DNA of 64,000 nt from Pseudomonas schmalbachii (GCF_017589465.1 NZ_JAELYA010000009.1:62001-126000), one strand, 5' to 3'. Counted from the first letter of the stretch, positions 45,401 through 57,177 are shown. Numbers and translations are program-made. Notes: generated from the sequence alone by a model not told the origin.

Positions 45401-46113
45401 CGCGTGGCTCCAATCCCGGCAGCTTCCTGCATGGCCTGCTGGAGTGGGCGGCGGACGAGGGCTTCGCTGCGCTGAGCGATGACGCCATTCGCGACCAGAT
45501 CGCCCGGCGCTGCCGGCTGCGTGGCTGGGAGGAATGGATCGATCCGCTGAGCGACTGGCTGCCGCGTCTGCTGCGTACCGATTTCCTCCTGCCCGATGCG
45601 GCGCCGGTGCGGCTGGCCGGTCTTGCCAGCTACCAGAAGGAAATGGAGTTCTGGTTCGCCACGAAGCAGGTCGACAGCCGCCGCCTCGATGCGCTGGCCC
45701 GGCAACACACGCTGGGCGGCGCGGTACGGCCGGCGCTGCAACCGAACCAGTTGAACGGCATGCTCAAGGGCTTCATCGACCTGGTGTTCGAACACGAGGG
45801 GCGCTACTACGTGGCGGACTACAAATCCAACTGGCTGGGCGCCGACGAGGCCGCCTACGACCGCGAGGCGATTCGCGGCGCGCTGCTGGCGCACCGTTAC
45901 GACCTGCAATACGTGCTCTACCTGTTCGCCCTGCACCGTCTGCTGCAGGCGCGGTTGGCGGACTACGACTACGACCGGCATGTCGGCGGCGCCCTCTACC
46001 TGTTCCTGCGCGGCAGCCAGTCGGCGACTCAGGGCCTGCATTGGGAGAAGCCGCCGAAGCAGTTGATGGATGAGCTGGATGCGCTGTTCCGCCATCTGGA
46101 GGTGCCGGCATGA
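42424..46113 (+). CDS. recB: Exodeoxyribonuclease V subunit beta (RecB)
   Basis: 1229 residues. UvrD-type helicase domain with Walker A EASAGTGKT (about 21-29), the DEFQDTDPLQ motif II, a GDPKQAIYAFRG motif and a late VTIHKSKGLEYPLV motif V/VI region, then a C-terminal nuclease domain. The nuclease active site Asp1119, Asp1132 and Lys1134 (GFIDLV and VADYKSN) keeps the spacing of E. coli Asp1067, Asp1080 and Lys1082, so helicase and nuclease should both work. The start overlaps the recC stop and its stop overlaps recD (ATGA), giving translational coupling of the three subunits. Confidence 0.97.
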   Translation: MSAPVQLDVLDFPLHGSRLIEASAGTGKTFTIALLYVRLVLAHGGEQAFGRPLSPPEILVVTFTDAATQELRDRIRLRLTEAAHCFAEPEAKHDGLLVQLRDSYPAERWPGRARLLRLAAEWMDEAAVSTIHSWCYRMLREHAFDSGSLFTQDLAADQSELLAEAVRDYWRRNFYPLARGAANAVAHCWSGPEALARALQPLLAQQEAGFRYADRPLLAPESLAALLEQTGEWYANRDAAETGAREAWKAEREGVEKLLHDLRPHLNGTSYRGKDDDATFAGWLEALAAWSEGGAAPDNLGKFGQTRIKLKGKATVPEHPALQAIDALLELDGDCPNIAPSLLLHALGEVRAALEAEKQRRAELGFDDLLIRLDRALAGPGGGHLAERIREQFPVALIDEFQDTDPLQYRIFERIYRIADNPPDLGLFLIGDPKQAIYAFRGADIHTYLRARAATAGRHYTLGTNYRSTVDMVAAANGCFAFAEKHERGAFRFADETGENPVPFHGVEANGRDEVLELDGQPAPAMTFWTLDNDGQVVGSTLYRKEMAARCASAIRDWLTLAQQDRAGFRKEGGLKPLRPADIAILVRGRSEAEAIRNELAARRLSSVYLSDRDSVFDSPEAGDLLHWLRACADPGDDGALRAALATRSLDLDWQTLERLNQDERFWEDTVLRFRDYRALWQQQGVLPMLRRLLADFALPARLLRQADGERSLTNLLHLAEWLQREAVELDGEHALLRVLAEQLENPSSEEILRLESDADLIKVVTIHKSKGLEYPLVLLPFICSWRELDGKSATPPSFQDGDARVVELSRDKDLVAAAFDKANDERLSEDMRLLYVALTRARHAVWLGMAPLVSGNAKSPGLHKGAVGYLLGGGVALAVEDIHKRLEDLQTGCTAIAIEPAPSVDEQLYVAEEAGALGNAREPRRRVAEKWWIASYSALAALAVEGDEDEILPPPAADEPTSASEDLLRESVLEERHEAEALPAPGSLHAFPRGSNPGSFLHGLLEWAADEGFAALSDDAIRDQIARRCRLRGWEEWIDPLSDWLPRLLRTDFLLPDAAPVRLAGLASYQKEMEFWFATKQVDSRRLDALARQHTLGGAVRPALQPNQLNGMLKGFIDLVFEHEGRYYVADYKSNWLGADEAAYDREAIRGALLAHRYDLQYVLYLFALHRLLQARLADYDYDRHVGGALYLFLRGSQSATQGLHWEKPPKQLMDELDALFRHLEVPA

Positions 46114-48116
46114 AGGCCGTGGAAATGCTCGACCTGCTCGGCCAGTGGGCCGCACGTGGCTGGCTGCGCGAGCTGGATCGCGCCTTCGCCGCCTTCCTCG
46201 CCGAACAGGCGCCGGATGCCGACCCGCTGCTGATTCTCGCCGCCGCATTGGCCAGCCATCAGCTAGGGCGCGGGCACGTCTGCCTCGACCTCGCCGCGAC
46301 CCTGGCCGACAGCCGCTTCGCCCTGTCGCTGCCGCCGGAAGGGGAGAATGAGAAGGACGCGCCGACACTGCCCGGAGCGCTGCTCGATCTTATCGACCTT
46401 ACCGGCTGGCAGGCTGCGCTGAGCGATGCGCGACTGGTGGCGAATGGTCCGGGCAATACGCCGCTGGTGCTGGCCGGCCGCCGGTTGTATCTGCGTCGCT
46501 ACTGGCAGTACGAGCGCGACGTGCGCGCCGGTATCGATGCGCGGCTGCGGCGGGGCGAGGAACTGCGCAGCGCGCTGCCGGAAGCGCCGCTGCGGCAGGC
46601 GCTGGATGCGCTGTTCCCGGCGAAGAAGGATGCACCGACGGACTGGCAGAAGCTGGCTTGTGCGCTGATGGCCGGCAATGCCTTCGGCATCGTCACCGGC
46701 GGCCCCGGCACCGGCAAGACCACCACCGTGGTGCGCCTGCTGGCGCTGCTACAGAGCCTGGCGCTGGACGGCGGCAGGCCGTTGCGCATCCGTCTGGCCG
46801 CGCCGACCGGCAAGGCGGCCGCGCGGTTGAACGAGTCAATCGCCGGGGCGGTGGATCGCCTGGATCTTTCCGCGCTATCCAATGGCGAGGCGGCGCGCGA
46901 GGTTATCCCCACCGAAGTCACCACGCTGCACCGCCTGCTCGGCAGCCGTCCGGACAGCCGCCAGTTCCGCCACCACGCCGGCAACCCGCTGGCGCTGGAC
47001 TTGCTGGTGGTGGACGAGGCGTCCATGGTCGATCTGGAGATGATGTCCGCGCTTCTCGCCGCGCTGCCGCCGCGCGCCCGCTTGATCCTGCTCGGCGACA
47101 AGGACCAGTTGGCCTCGGTGGAAGCCGGCGCGGTGCTCGGCGAACTGTGCAGCCGCGCCCGCGAGGGCCACTACCGGCCGCAGACCCGTGACTGGCTGCA
47201 ACAGGTGACCGGCGAAAGCATCGACACCGCGCTGATCGACGAGAGCGGCACGCCGCTGGATCAGGCGGTGGCCATGCTGCGCCACAGCCATCGCTTCAAG
47301 TCCGACAGCGGCATCGGCCAGCTTGCCGAGGCGGTGAACGCCGGCGACGTGGCGGCGCTGAAGGCGGTGTGGAAAAGCGGCTACGCCGATCTGGCGAGGG
47401 TCAGCGTGGATGCCAGGGATTCGCGGGTGCTGCGCGATCTGGTGGTGGATGGCGGGCGCGGTGGGGACATGTTCGGGCCGGTCGGTTATCGGAATTACCT
47501 GCTGGCCGTTGCCAGGCAACCGAGGCCGGAGGATGGCCCGGAAGTCTTCGATGCCTGGGCGGGAAAGGTGCTCAAGGAGCACGGCGAGTTCCAGCTGCTT
47601 TGCGCGCTGCGCCGTGGTCCGTGGGGCGTGGAAGGGCTGAACCAGCGGATCACCGAGCTGCTGCATGGCGAGGGGCTGATTCCATCTGCCCATGGCTGGT
47701 TCCTCGGCCGTCCGGTGCTGGTGACGCGCAACGATTACGGCCTCGGGCTGATGAACGGCGATATCGGCATCACCCTGGCGCTGCCGCAGACCGTCGATGG
47801 CGTGACCAGGCTGGTGCCGCGCGTGGCCTTCCCGGCTGGCGATGGCACGCAGGGCATCCGCTGGATATTGCCGAGCCGCCTGCAGGCGGTGGAGACGGTA
47901 TTCGCCATGACCGTGCACAAGTCCCAGGGCTCGGAATTCACCCACGCGGCGCTGCTGCTGCCGGACAGCCTCAACCCGATCCTCACCCGCGAACTGGTCT
48001 ACACCGGCATCACCCGGGCGCGGAAGTGGTTCACCCTGGCCAGCAGCGGCGGTCGGGTGCTGGAGCCGGCGATCGAGCGAAGGGTGCAGAGGGCGAGCGG
48101 GTTGCTGGAGGGGTAG
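46110..48116 (+). CDS. recD: Exodeoxyribonuclease V subunit alpha (RecD)
   Basis: 668 residues. Walker A GGPGTGKTT is at 197-205; Walker B VVDEASMVDLEM and the late KSQGSEFTHAALLLP and YTGITRARKWF segments complete a superfamily 1 helicase of the RecD branch. It is the fast 5'-3' motor of RecBCD. It starts 4 bases before the recB stop. Its own stop TAG (48114-48116) lies within GGGTAGGGCGG, which looks like the end of a family F/B repeat, so the last codons may have been fixed by a repeat insertion. Confidence 0.96.
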   Translation: MKAVEMLDLLGQWAARGWLRELDRAFAAFLAEQAPDADPLLILAAALASHQLGRGHVCLDLAATLADSRFALSLPPEGENEKDAPTLPGALLDLIDLTGWQAALSDARLVANGPGNTPLVLAGRRLYLRRYWQYERDVRAGIDARLRRGEELRSALPEAPLRQALDALFPAKKDAPTDWQKLACALMAGNAFGIVTGGPGTGKTTTVVRLLALLQSLALDGGRPLRIRLAAPTGKAAARLNESIAGAVDRLDLSALSNGEAAREVIPTEVTTLHRLLGSRPDSRQFRHHAGNPLALDLLVVDEASMVDLEMMSALLAALPPRARLILLGDKDQLASVEAGAVLGELCSRAREGHYRPQTRDWLQQVTGESIDTALIDESGTPLDQAVAMLRHSHRFKSDSGIGQLAEAVNAGDVAALKAVWKSGYADLARVSVDARDSRVLRDLVVDGGRGGDMFGPVGYRNYLLAVARQPRPEDGPEVFDAWAGKVLKEHGEFQLLCALRRGPWGVEGLNQRITELLHGEGLIPSAHGWFLGRPVLVTRNDYGLGLMNGDIGITLALPQTVDGVTRLVPRVAFPAGDGTQGIRWILPSRLQAVETVFAMTVHKSQGSEFTHAALLLPDSLNPILTRELVYTGITRARKWFTLASSGGRVLEPAIERRVQRASGLLEG

Positions 48117-48124
48117 GGCGGTCA

Positions 48125-48154
48125 TGGGTATCGCTGCGCTCAACCCATCCTACG
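48125..48154. repeat. Half unit of family B repeat
   Basis: GGGTATCGCTGCGCTCAACCC followed by ATCCTACG, with no left arm. It starts directly after the recD stop codon region. Confidence 0.65.
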
Positions 48155-48215
48155 GTAACTTCGGCGCAGGGGGCAGAATGTAGGAGCAACTGTCTTGCAT
48201 CGTCATGATGCATCC

Positions 48216-48334
48216 CCCTCACCCTAACCCTCACCCTCAGGGAGAGGGGACTGTCCGGAGTTGCCGGCTGGCATGGTGTACCACCTCACACCGTCGCGCC
48301 CCCTCTCCCTCCGGGAGAGGGTTGGGGTGAGGGG
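48216..48334. repeat. Family D repeat, copy 2 (119 bp)
   Basis: CCCTCACCCTAACCCTCACC at the left and GGGAGAGGGTTGGGGTGAGG at the right. The interior CGGAGTTGCCGGCTGGCA is the reverse complement of that in copy 1 and close to copy 3. Confidence 0.85.
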
Positions 48335-48355
48335 ATCGCAACACCGGAGTATCCG

Positions 48356-48421
48356 TAGGAAGCGGACCATGTCCGCGAACGCCGGCAACGCAAAAGCTTC
48401 GCGGGCATGGCCCGCTCCTAC
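48356..48421. repeat. Family C palindromic repeat
   Basis: GTAGGAAGCGGACCATGTCC at the left and TCGCGGGCATGGCCCGCTCC then TAC at the right. A further related fragment (GGGGCCATGCCCGCGATCAT) lies at about 48447-48466. The region 48117-48597 is thus mostly repeats until the pvrS promoter. Confidence 0.75.
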
Positions 48422-48547
48422 GGAAGTTCGCCCCACGGCCAATCGTGGGGCCATGCCCGCGATCATTAGGTGCTGGCACGCCTCAGCCGCTCTATGGTGC
48501 GGCCCGGCATCATCTTTCATGCCAGCCATGATCGCCGGCGCGACTTT

Positions 48548-48561
48548 TTAGAATTGTCTTA
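48548..48561. promoter_or_regulatory. RcsB-box-like site before pvrS
   Basis: TTAGAATTGTCTTA. It matches the enterobacterial RcsAB-type consensus TAAGAATATTCTTA at 11 of 14 positions, and matches the site at 56982-56995 at 10 of 14. It lies 36 bases before the pvrS start and overlaps a CTTAT-GGG-ATAAG dyad (48558-48570). It could let the RcsB-like regulator control its own signalling genes. Confidence 0.5.
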
Positions 48562-48597
48562 TGGGATAAGGCCGGGCGCTCCGTCACGCTGTCGGCC

Positions 48598-51419
<2,822 letters not shown>

Positions 51420-51441
<22 letters not shown>

Positions 51442-52616
51442 TCGTCGAAGACCAGGCCTTCCAGCGCGAGTACCTGCTGAACCTGTTCCGCGACCTCGGC
51501 GTGCGTTCCCTGGAGGCCGCCGAAGACGGTGAGGATGCCATGCGCCGCCTGCGCGAGCGCGATTTCGACCTGGTTCTGAGCGACCTGATGATGCCCGGCC
51601 TGGACGGCGTCCAACTGATCCAGCGGATGTCCGAGCTGCGCGAGCCGCCGCCGCTGGCGCTGATGAGCTCGTCGTCGCGGCGGATGCTCGGCAGCGCCTG
51701 CCAGGTGGCGAAGATGCAGGGCATCACGGTGGTCGACATGATCGCCAAGCCGGCCCTGCCGCTGTCCATCCAGCGCCTCATCGACCGGCTGGAAAACCGC
51801 ATGGGGCGGCGCAGTCCCGGGACTCCGGTCGAACGCCCGGAGTTCAGCCGCGAGGAACTGTCGGCGGCGCTGCGCAATGGCCAGATGCAGGCCTGGTTCC
51901 AGCCGAAGCAGTCGCTGGCCGAGGACCGCATCGCCGCCGCCGAGGCGCTGGTGCGCTGGGTTCATCCGCAGCACGGCACGTTGCTTCCCGGCGTTTTCCT
52001 GTCGGCGCTGGAAGAGGCGGGCCTGGACGAGGAACTGGTCTGGAAGATGCTCGAACAGGCTATCGATGCGCAGAAGCTGTGGGCCGAGCTGGGCTGCCGC
52101 ATACCGGTTTCGGTGAACCTGCCGACGCACCTGCTCGACGATCCGAGCCTGCCGGACCGCCTGCACGATTTCGTCGTGGCGCGCCGCGCGGCGCCGGCCG
52201 GCATCGTCTTCGAGCTGCTGGAGCGCAGCGCCACCAGCGAACCCGGCAACTACTACGCCGGCGCCTGCCGCCTGCGGATGAAGGGCTTCGGCCTGGCCCA
52301 GGACGACTTCAGCCAGGGCTACAGCTCGTTCTACAACCTGGTCTCGACGCCGTTCACCGAGCTGAAGATCGACCGCGCGCTGGTGCACGGCTGCATCGAG
52401 GACGAGGGCCTGGCCGCCGCCCTGGACAGCATCGTCCGGCTGGGCCGGCACCTCGGGCTGGAGGTGGTGGCCGAGGGCGTGGAGAGCGCCGACGAGCTGG
52501 CCATGCTGCGCCGGCTGGGCTGCGACCGCGCCCAGGGCTTCCTGATTTCCAGGGCGGTCGCGCCGCATCTGTTCGCCCAGCTGCTGATGGAGGAACGCCC
52601 GGCCCGTACACACTGA
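51420..52616 (+). CDS. pvrR: Response regulator with c-di-GMP phosphodiesterase (EAL) domain, PvrR/RocR-like
   Basis: 398 residues: receiver domain (1-125) with Asp55 (LVLSDLMMP), linker, then an EAL domain. All catalytic residues described in P. aeruginosa RocR are present at the same numbers: Glu175, Asn233, Glu265, Asp295, Asp296, Lys316, Glu352 and Gln372. It should hydrolyse c-di-GMP when phosphorylated, or after release of inhibition. In PA14 PvrR lowers fimbria-driven attachment. The ATG at 51420 lies inside the end of pvrS (22-base overlap). Confidence 0.9.
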
Positions 52617-52716
52617 ATGGCATCGGCTGGTCGGGTCGGTCGCCGAGCGGGTGTTCGACATCTACAGTCAGCACTGAAGCTCAGTGGCATTCGGCGTGGC
52701 CCGGATTCTTTCGCTT

Positions 52717-55700
52717 ATGGACCCTGAAAACAGTTCGATCCGCAAGCTGGCGAGCACTTCGCTGCGCCTGAACATCGTCCTGCTCTGCGCCATCTCCCTG
52801 GCGCTGCTGCTGGTCGGCATGTGCTATTGGGCGCTGGAACGGGTGGTCCAGGAGGAAAAGGACAAGATCAGTTTTCACTTCAGCCGGCTGATGGGCGACA
52901 TCCGCGAGCACGAGAGCTTCCTCCTGCGGATCGCCCACCAGAGCGATGCGGCGACGCAGAAGCGCGACCAGGACCGGGTGCCGCTGCAGCGCCGCCTGGT
53001 GATGCGCGAGGGCGACCTGGAGATCCACGAGGGGCGCGAGTTCTCCTTCTCGCTGCCGTTCACCCTGGTCACCCGCGAGCATGCCACGCCATCCGACATG
53101 TCCGGCGGGCCGTTTTCCATCGGGGTGCTGGTGGCCAACTACTACAGCAGCTTCTGGAGCACCTCGTCCTATCCGGCACCGATAACGGTGCTGGTCAACC
53201 TGGAGGGCGACACCAGCCTGTCGGTGCCGTCGCTGAGCAGCGCGCCCGGCCATGGCGGCCTGGCGCGCGACACCTATCTGGAAGTGATCGGGCGCATCCT
53301 CGAACGGCTGCACGAGAAGCCGCCGCCGCGGGACGACATGCGCGTGCACTGGGGCCGCGCCGGCGCCTTCTACGGCGGCAACCAGGCGCTGCTCGGCTAC
53401 ATCAGCATCGACCTGCCGGACTCGCTGTGGTGGGAGAACAGCCCCTCGCGCCATGTGGTCGCCATCACCCTGCTGGAAATGGTGCGGATCAACGACTTCG
53501 TGCAACTGCTCGGCCAGCGCTTCTTCACCGAACTGGCCCTGATGACGCCCGACGGCGACGTGGTGTACGGCCCGGCGGCGCTGTTGCAGGACACCGAGGA
53601 GGGCCTGAGCCTGACCAGCAAGGGCGTGCTGATGAAGCTCGACAGCCAGCCGGAGGGCGGCTGGGTGGCGGTCTACCGGGTCGACTACGAGAGCTTCTTC
53701 AGCTATGCCCGCTGGCAGTTGCTCGGCATCCTCGCCGTGCTGCTCGGCTGCATCGGCGGCGGCTGGTACGCCTCGCACTGGTACTCGCGGCGGGTGGTGC
53801 TGCCGGCCCGGCAGGCGCACAGCGAGATCGTCGAGAGCGAAGCCTTCAGCCGCGCGGTGATCCAGACCGCGCCGGTCGCGCTCTGCGTGCTGCGCCGCGA
53901 CACGCGCGAGGTGGTGCTGCAGAACCGCCTGGCCGAACTCTGGCTCGGCGATGCGCAGGACATCGGCAGGCTGAGCCGGGACTGGGACTTCTCGCTGCTG
54001 CCGGAGGAGGCGGGCGGCGATATCTGCGCGGTGCTCGGCGAGCGCTACCTGTACGCCCGCTTCGCGCCGACCCGCTATCACGGCGAGGACGTGGTGCTCT
54101 GTGCGTTCAACGACATCACCGCGCACAAGGACGCGCAGAGCGCGCTGGTCGAGGCGAAACGCTCGGCGGATGCGGCCAGCGAGGCCAAGACGCTGTTCCT
54201 GGCGACCATGAGCCACGAAATCCGCACGCCGCTCTACGGCGTGCTGGGCACCCTGGAACTGCTCGGCCTGACCAGCCTGACGCGCCAGCAGCAGGAGTAC
54301 CTGCACACCATCCAGCGCTCGTCCTCGACGTTACTGCAACTTATCAGCGACATCCTCGACGTATCGAAGATCGAGGCCGGGCAGATGGCGCTGGAAGAGG
54401 TGGAGTTCAGCCCGCTGGAGCTGGCCGAGGAGGTCATGCGCGGGCATGCCGCCATGGCCGAGAACAAGGGCCTGCAGCTCTACGCCTGCCTGGATGCCGA
54501 CCTGCCCGGCCTGCTGTGTGGCGACGCGGCGCGGATCAGGCAGATTCTCAACAACCTGCTCAGCAACGCCCTGAAATTCACCGATTTCGGCCGCGTGGTG
54601 CTGCGCCTGAAGGTGCTGGAACGCCGGGATGGCCAGGTGGAGCTGCAATGGCAGGTCACCGATACCGGCATGGGGATTTCCCGCGAGCAGCAGAAGCGCC
54701 TGTTCGAGCCGTTCTACCAGGCCCACGGCCACCAGCACACCATCGGCGGTACCGGGCTGGGCCTGTCGATCTGCTGGAACCTCTGCCGGATGATGAACGG
54801 CAGCCTGCGGGTGGTCAGCGAGGTCGGCCTGGGCAGCAGCTTCAGCCTCGGGCTGCGCCTGGAGGTGGTCGAGGAGCGCCAGCGCGCGCTCGAAGGCATC
54901 CGGCTGCAGGCGGACAGCATCTACCTGCGCGCGCCGGCCAGGGAACTGGCGGTCAGCCTGGGCGCCTGGGTCGAGCGCTGGGGGGCGACCGGCATCGTCG
55001 TCGACCAGTTGCCGGATGCGCCGCCGCCCCAGGCCGTGCTGCTCGACCTGCTGGCGGATTCGCCGGCCGAGCCCGCCTGGTCCGGCCCGCGGGTCTGCGC
55101 CAGCCCCGATGGCGGCTACCAGCCGCAGGCGGAAGGGCAGGGCTGGCGGGTGAGCATCCATCATCTGCGCGGCATCGGCCAGGCGCTGCTGCTCGCCCAG
55201 CGCGGCGAAACGGAGCTGGCGCAGGAGGAAGAACCGGCGCCGCGACTGGCCGGGCTCGGCCTGCGTGTGCTGGTCGCCGAGGACAATCCGATCAACCAGT
55301 TGCTGCTCAGGGAACAGCTGGAGCAGCTGGGCTGCAGCGTGACCATCGCGGCGAATGGCCAGGAGGCCCTGCAGCACTGGTCGCCGGGTGCCTTCGATGC
55401 GCTGCTGACCGACGTGAACATGCCGCAGATGAACGGCTACGAACTGGTCCGCACCCTGCGCCAGCGCGATGCGCAGTTGCCGATCATCGGCGTCACCGCC
55501 AACGCCATGCGCGAGGAAGGGGAGCGCTGCATGACGGTCGGCATGAACGCCTGGCTGGTGAAGCCGATGAGCCTGCGCACCCTGCACAACGCCCTGCGCA
55601 AGCTCTGCGGCGAGGCTGCGCTGGCGCTGGTCGAGCCTCCGGAGCCGGCGGAAGCGGAAGGGGAGGATCGCATCCAGGTGTCGCCGCGCATGCAGGAGCT

Positions 55701-55953
55701 GTTCATCCGCACCATGCGCCAGGATATCCAGGGCGTGCGCGAAGCCCTTGGGCAGGGCGACCTGGGCGGCGTGCGGCAGGTGGTGCACCGGTTGCGTGGC
55801 GCCCTGGCGGTGGTGCAGGCGCATGCCCTGGCCGACGCCTGTGGCGCGATGGAGGAAACCCTGCTCGCGGAAGTGCCCGGCAGCGACCTGAACGCTGCGG
55901 TCGAGGCACTGCTGGGGCGCATGGAAAAAGCCCTGGAGGTACTTGAGGGCTAG
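52717..55953 (+). CDS. rcsC: Hybrid sensor kinase with receiver and Hpt domains, RcsC-like
   Basis: 1078 residues. TM1 at about 16-40, a large periplasmic domain to about 330, TM2 at about 335-352, a PAS-like segment, kinase core with FLATMSHEIRTPLYG (His500), receiver with Asp899 (ALLTDVNMPQ) and a C-terminal Hpt domain with His1024 (VVHRLRGALA). The full His-Asp-His relay allows it to phosphorylate RcsB-like regulators. The chosen start is ATG 52717; a GTG at 52684 is also possible. It shares long stretches of the kinase core with the PvrS-like gene, so the two arose by duplication. Confidence 0.87.
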   Translation: MDPENSSIRKLASTSLRLNIVLLCAISLALLLVGMCYWALERVVQEEKDKISFHFSRLMGDIREHESFLLRIAHQSDAATQKRDQDRVPLQRRLVMREGDLEIHEGREFSFSLPFTLVTREHATPSDMSGGPFSIGVLVANYYSSFWSTSSYPAPITVLVNLEGDTSLSVPSLSSAPGHGGLARDTYLEVIGRILERLHEKPPPRDDMRVHWGRAGAFYGGNQALLGYISIDLPDSLWWENSPSRHVVAITLLEMVRINDFVQLLGQRFFTELALMTPDGDVVYGPAALLQDTEEGLSLTSKGVLMKLDSQPEGGWVAVYRVDYESFFSYARWQLLGILAVLLGCIGGGWYASHWYSRRVVLPARQAHSEIVESEAFSRAVIQTAPVALCVLRRDTREVVLQNRLAELWLGDAQDIGRLSRDWDFSLLPEEAGGDICAVLGERYLYARFAPTRYHGEDVVLCAFNDITAHKDAQSALVEAKRSADAASEAKTLFLATMSHEIRTPLYGVLGTLELLGLTSLTRQQQEYLHTIQRSSSTLLQLISDILDVSKIEAGQMALEEVEFSPLELAEEVMRGHAAMAENKGLQLYACLDADLPGLLCGDAARIRQILNNLLSNALKFTDFGRVVLRLKVLERRDGQVELQWQVTDTGMGISREQQKRLFEPFYQAHGHQHTIGGTGLGLSICWNLCRMMNGSLRVVSEVGLGSSFSLGLRLEVVEERQRALEGIRLQADSIYLRAPARELAVSLGAWVERWGATGIVVDQLPDAPPPQAVLLDLLADSPAEPAWSGPRVCASPDGGYQPQAEGQGWRVSIHHLRGIGQALLLAQRGETELAQEEEPAPRLAGLGLRVLVAEDNPINQLLLREQLEQLGCSVTIAANGQEALQHWSPGAFDALLTDVNMPQMNGYELVRTLRQRDAQLPIIGVTANAMREEGERCMTVGMNAWLVKPMSLRTLHNALRKLCGEAALALVEPPEPAEAEGEDRIQVSPRMQELFIRTMRQDIQGVREALGQGDLGGVRQVVHRLRGALAVVQAHALADACGAMEETLLAEVPGSDLNAAVEALLGRMEKALEVLEG

Positions 55954-56028
55954 TCTTGAACTGATGGCTGGTGGTTTTTTTTCGAGCCGTTCCCGTTGGT
56001 CGCAATCGTTTGGAGCGATGAAACGTTT

Positions 56029-56679
56029 ATGGAAGCAGTCAGAGTTGTATTGGCGGACGATCACCCCATCGTGCTGGCGGGGGTGCGCGAAGTGATCGAG
56101 CGCGATGCGCGTTTCGTCGTGGTCGGCGAGGCGCGCAATTCGAGCGAACTGGTGCAACTGTGCACGGATGTGCGGCCGGACATCGTCATCACCGACTACA
56201 ACATGCCCGGCGACCGGGCCTATGGCGATGGCATCAAGCTCATCGACTACCTGCGCCGGCACTTTCCGGACACCCGCATCCTGATCCTCACCATGTTGTC
56301 GAACAACCTGATCCTGAGCAGCCTTTACGATCTCGGCGTATCCGGGGTGATCCTGAAGAACGGCGACCTCAACGAAATCCTCGTGGCCCTGGCGGCGCTC
56401 TCCCAGGGGCGCACCTACCGTGGCCCCGGCATGCAGTCGGGCAGCAGCGTGGCGACCAACAGGGACGACATCGGCGCGCGCATCGCCAGCCTGTCGGTGA
56501 AGGAGTTCGAGGTGCTGCGGCATTTCGTTTCCGGCATGACCGTGGGGGAGATCGCCGAGCATCTGAAACGCAGCGTGAAGACCGTCAGCGCCCAGAAGAT
56601 CGCCGCCATGCGCAAGCTCGACGTCGACAGCGACCAGGCGCTGCTGCTGTTCTGCATCAAGGCCAATCTGTTCCAGTGA
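56029..56679 (+). CDS. rcsB: NarL/FixJ-type response regulator, RcsB-like
   Basis: 216 residues: receiver domain with Asp56 (VITDYNMPG), the same number as in E. coli RcsB, and a C-terminal LuxR-type helix-turn-helix (about 150-210). The recognition helix region RSVKTVSAQKIAAMRKL closely resembles RSIKTISSQKKSAMMKL of E. coli RcsB, so both may read similar DNA. It follows the RcsC-like kinase gene by 75 bases and precedes the fimbrial operon, which it probably activates as in PA14. The ATG at 56029 is preferred to 55996. Confidence 0.88.
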   Translation: MEAVRVVLADDHPIVLAGVREVIERDARFVVVGEARNSSELVQLCTDVRPDIVITDYNMPGDRAYGDGIKLIDYLRRHFPDTRILILTMLSNNLILSSLYDLGVSGVILKNGDLNEILVALAALSQGRTYRGPGMQSGSSVATNRDDIGARIASLSVKEFEVLRHFVSGMTVGEIAEHLKRSVKTVSAQKIAAMRKLDVDSDQALLLFCIKANLFQ

Positions 56680-56695
56680 AACGCCCCGCCCCCAC

Positions 56696-56943
56696 CGGAT
56701 GTTGGGCTTCACCCGTTGGCGCTGAGCGCAGCGAAGCCCAACGCAAATGGCTCCGGCCCCTCCGGATGTTGGGCTTCACCCCGTAGGTTGGCGCTGAACG
56801 CAGTGAAGCCCAACACGAATGGCGCAGGCCCCACCGGATGTTGGGCTTCACCCGTAGGTTGGCGCTGAACGCAGCGAAGCCCAACGCGAATGGCGCAGGC
56901 CCGACCCGATGTTGGGCTTCGCTTCGCTCAGCACCAACCTACG
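56696..56943. repeat. Tandem array of family A repeats
   Basis: The phrase CGGATGTTGGGCTTCACCC begins at about 56696, 56763, 56835 and 56906 (as CGATGTTGGGCTTCGC), so the units are 67, 72 and 71 bases apart. Between them are right- and left-arm pieces GTTGGCGCTGAACGCAGTG and GAAGCCCAACRCGAATGGC. The array lies between rcsB and the fimbrial promoter and ends CAGCACCAACCTACG. It is not CRISPR: units are directly adjacent copies without unique spacers. Confidence 0.88.
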
Positions 56944-56959
56944 CCCCGTTCCCCCTCCC

Positions 56960-56984
56960 CGAAACCCGCGTTCGCGGGTTTTAA
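56960..56984 (+). terminator. Terminator between rcsB and the fimbrial operon
   Basis: Stem AAACCCGCG (56962-56970) with CGCGGGTTT (56973-56981) and T-run; the A-run on the other side makes it work in both directions. It follows the repeat array. Confidence 0.85.
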
Positions 56985-56995
56985 GATTCGTCTGA
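56982..56995. promoter_or_regulatory. RcsB-box-like site before the fimbrial operon
   Basis: TAAGATTCGTCTGA. It matches the RcsAB-type consensus (TRVGAAWAWTSYGA, as I recall it) at 11 of 14 positions and shares 10 of 14 with the site before pvrS. It is 183 bases before the pilin start, at the edge of the terminator. The rest, to 57177, holds the promoter and leader; no further element recognised. Confidence 0.5.
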
Positions 56996-57177
56996 TTTTC
57001 CTGCTCCCTCTCCTTCCCTAAAGTTCGCGCCAGCCAGACGCATCGACCCACCGCCCTCACCTGGGTTGGTTGGTGCAGCGAAGGGTCTGCAACATGGAGG
57101 TGTCTCTTCGGGCTCATGGACGCGACCGGCGCGCCATGCCGGAAGTCAATCAGAAACACGCACACTGGAGTTCGATC

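Noticed and set aside
39455..46368. Very long antisense open frames opposite recC (858 codons) and recB (1322 codons)
   Set aside because: Same high-GC artefact; residues are Gln, Ala, Arg, Gly rich with no domains, and both coincide with well-defined sense genes.
56696..56943. Possible CRISPR array
   Set aside because: Units are contiguous 67-72 base repeats without unique spacers and no cas genes are near; they are family A palindromes in tandem.
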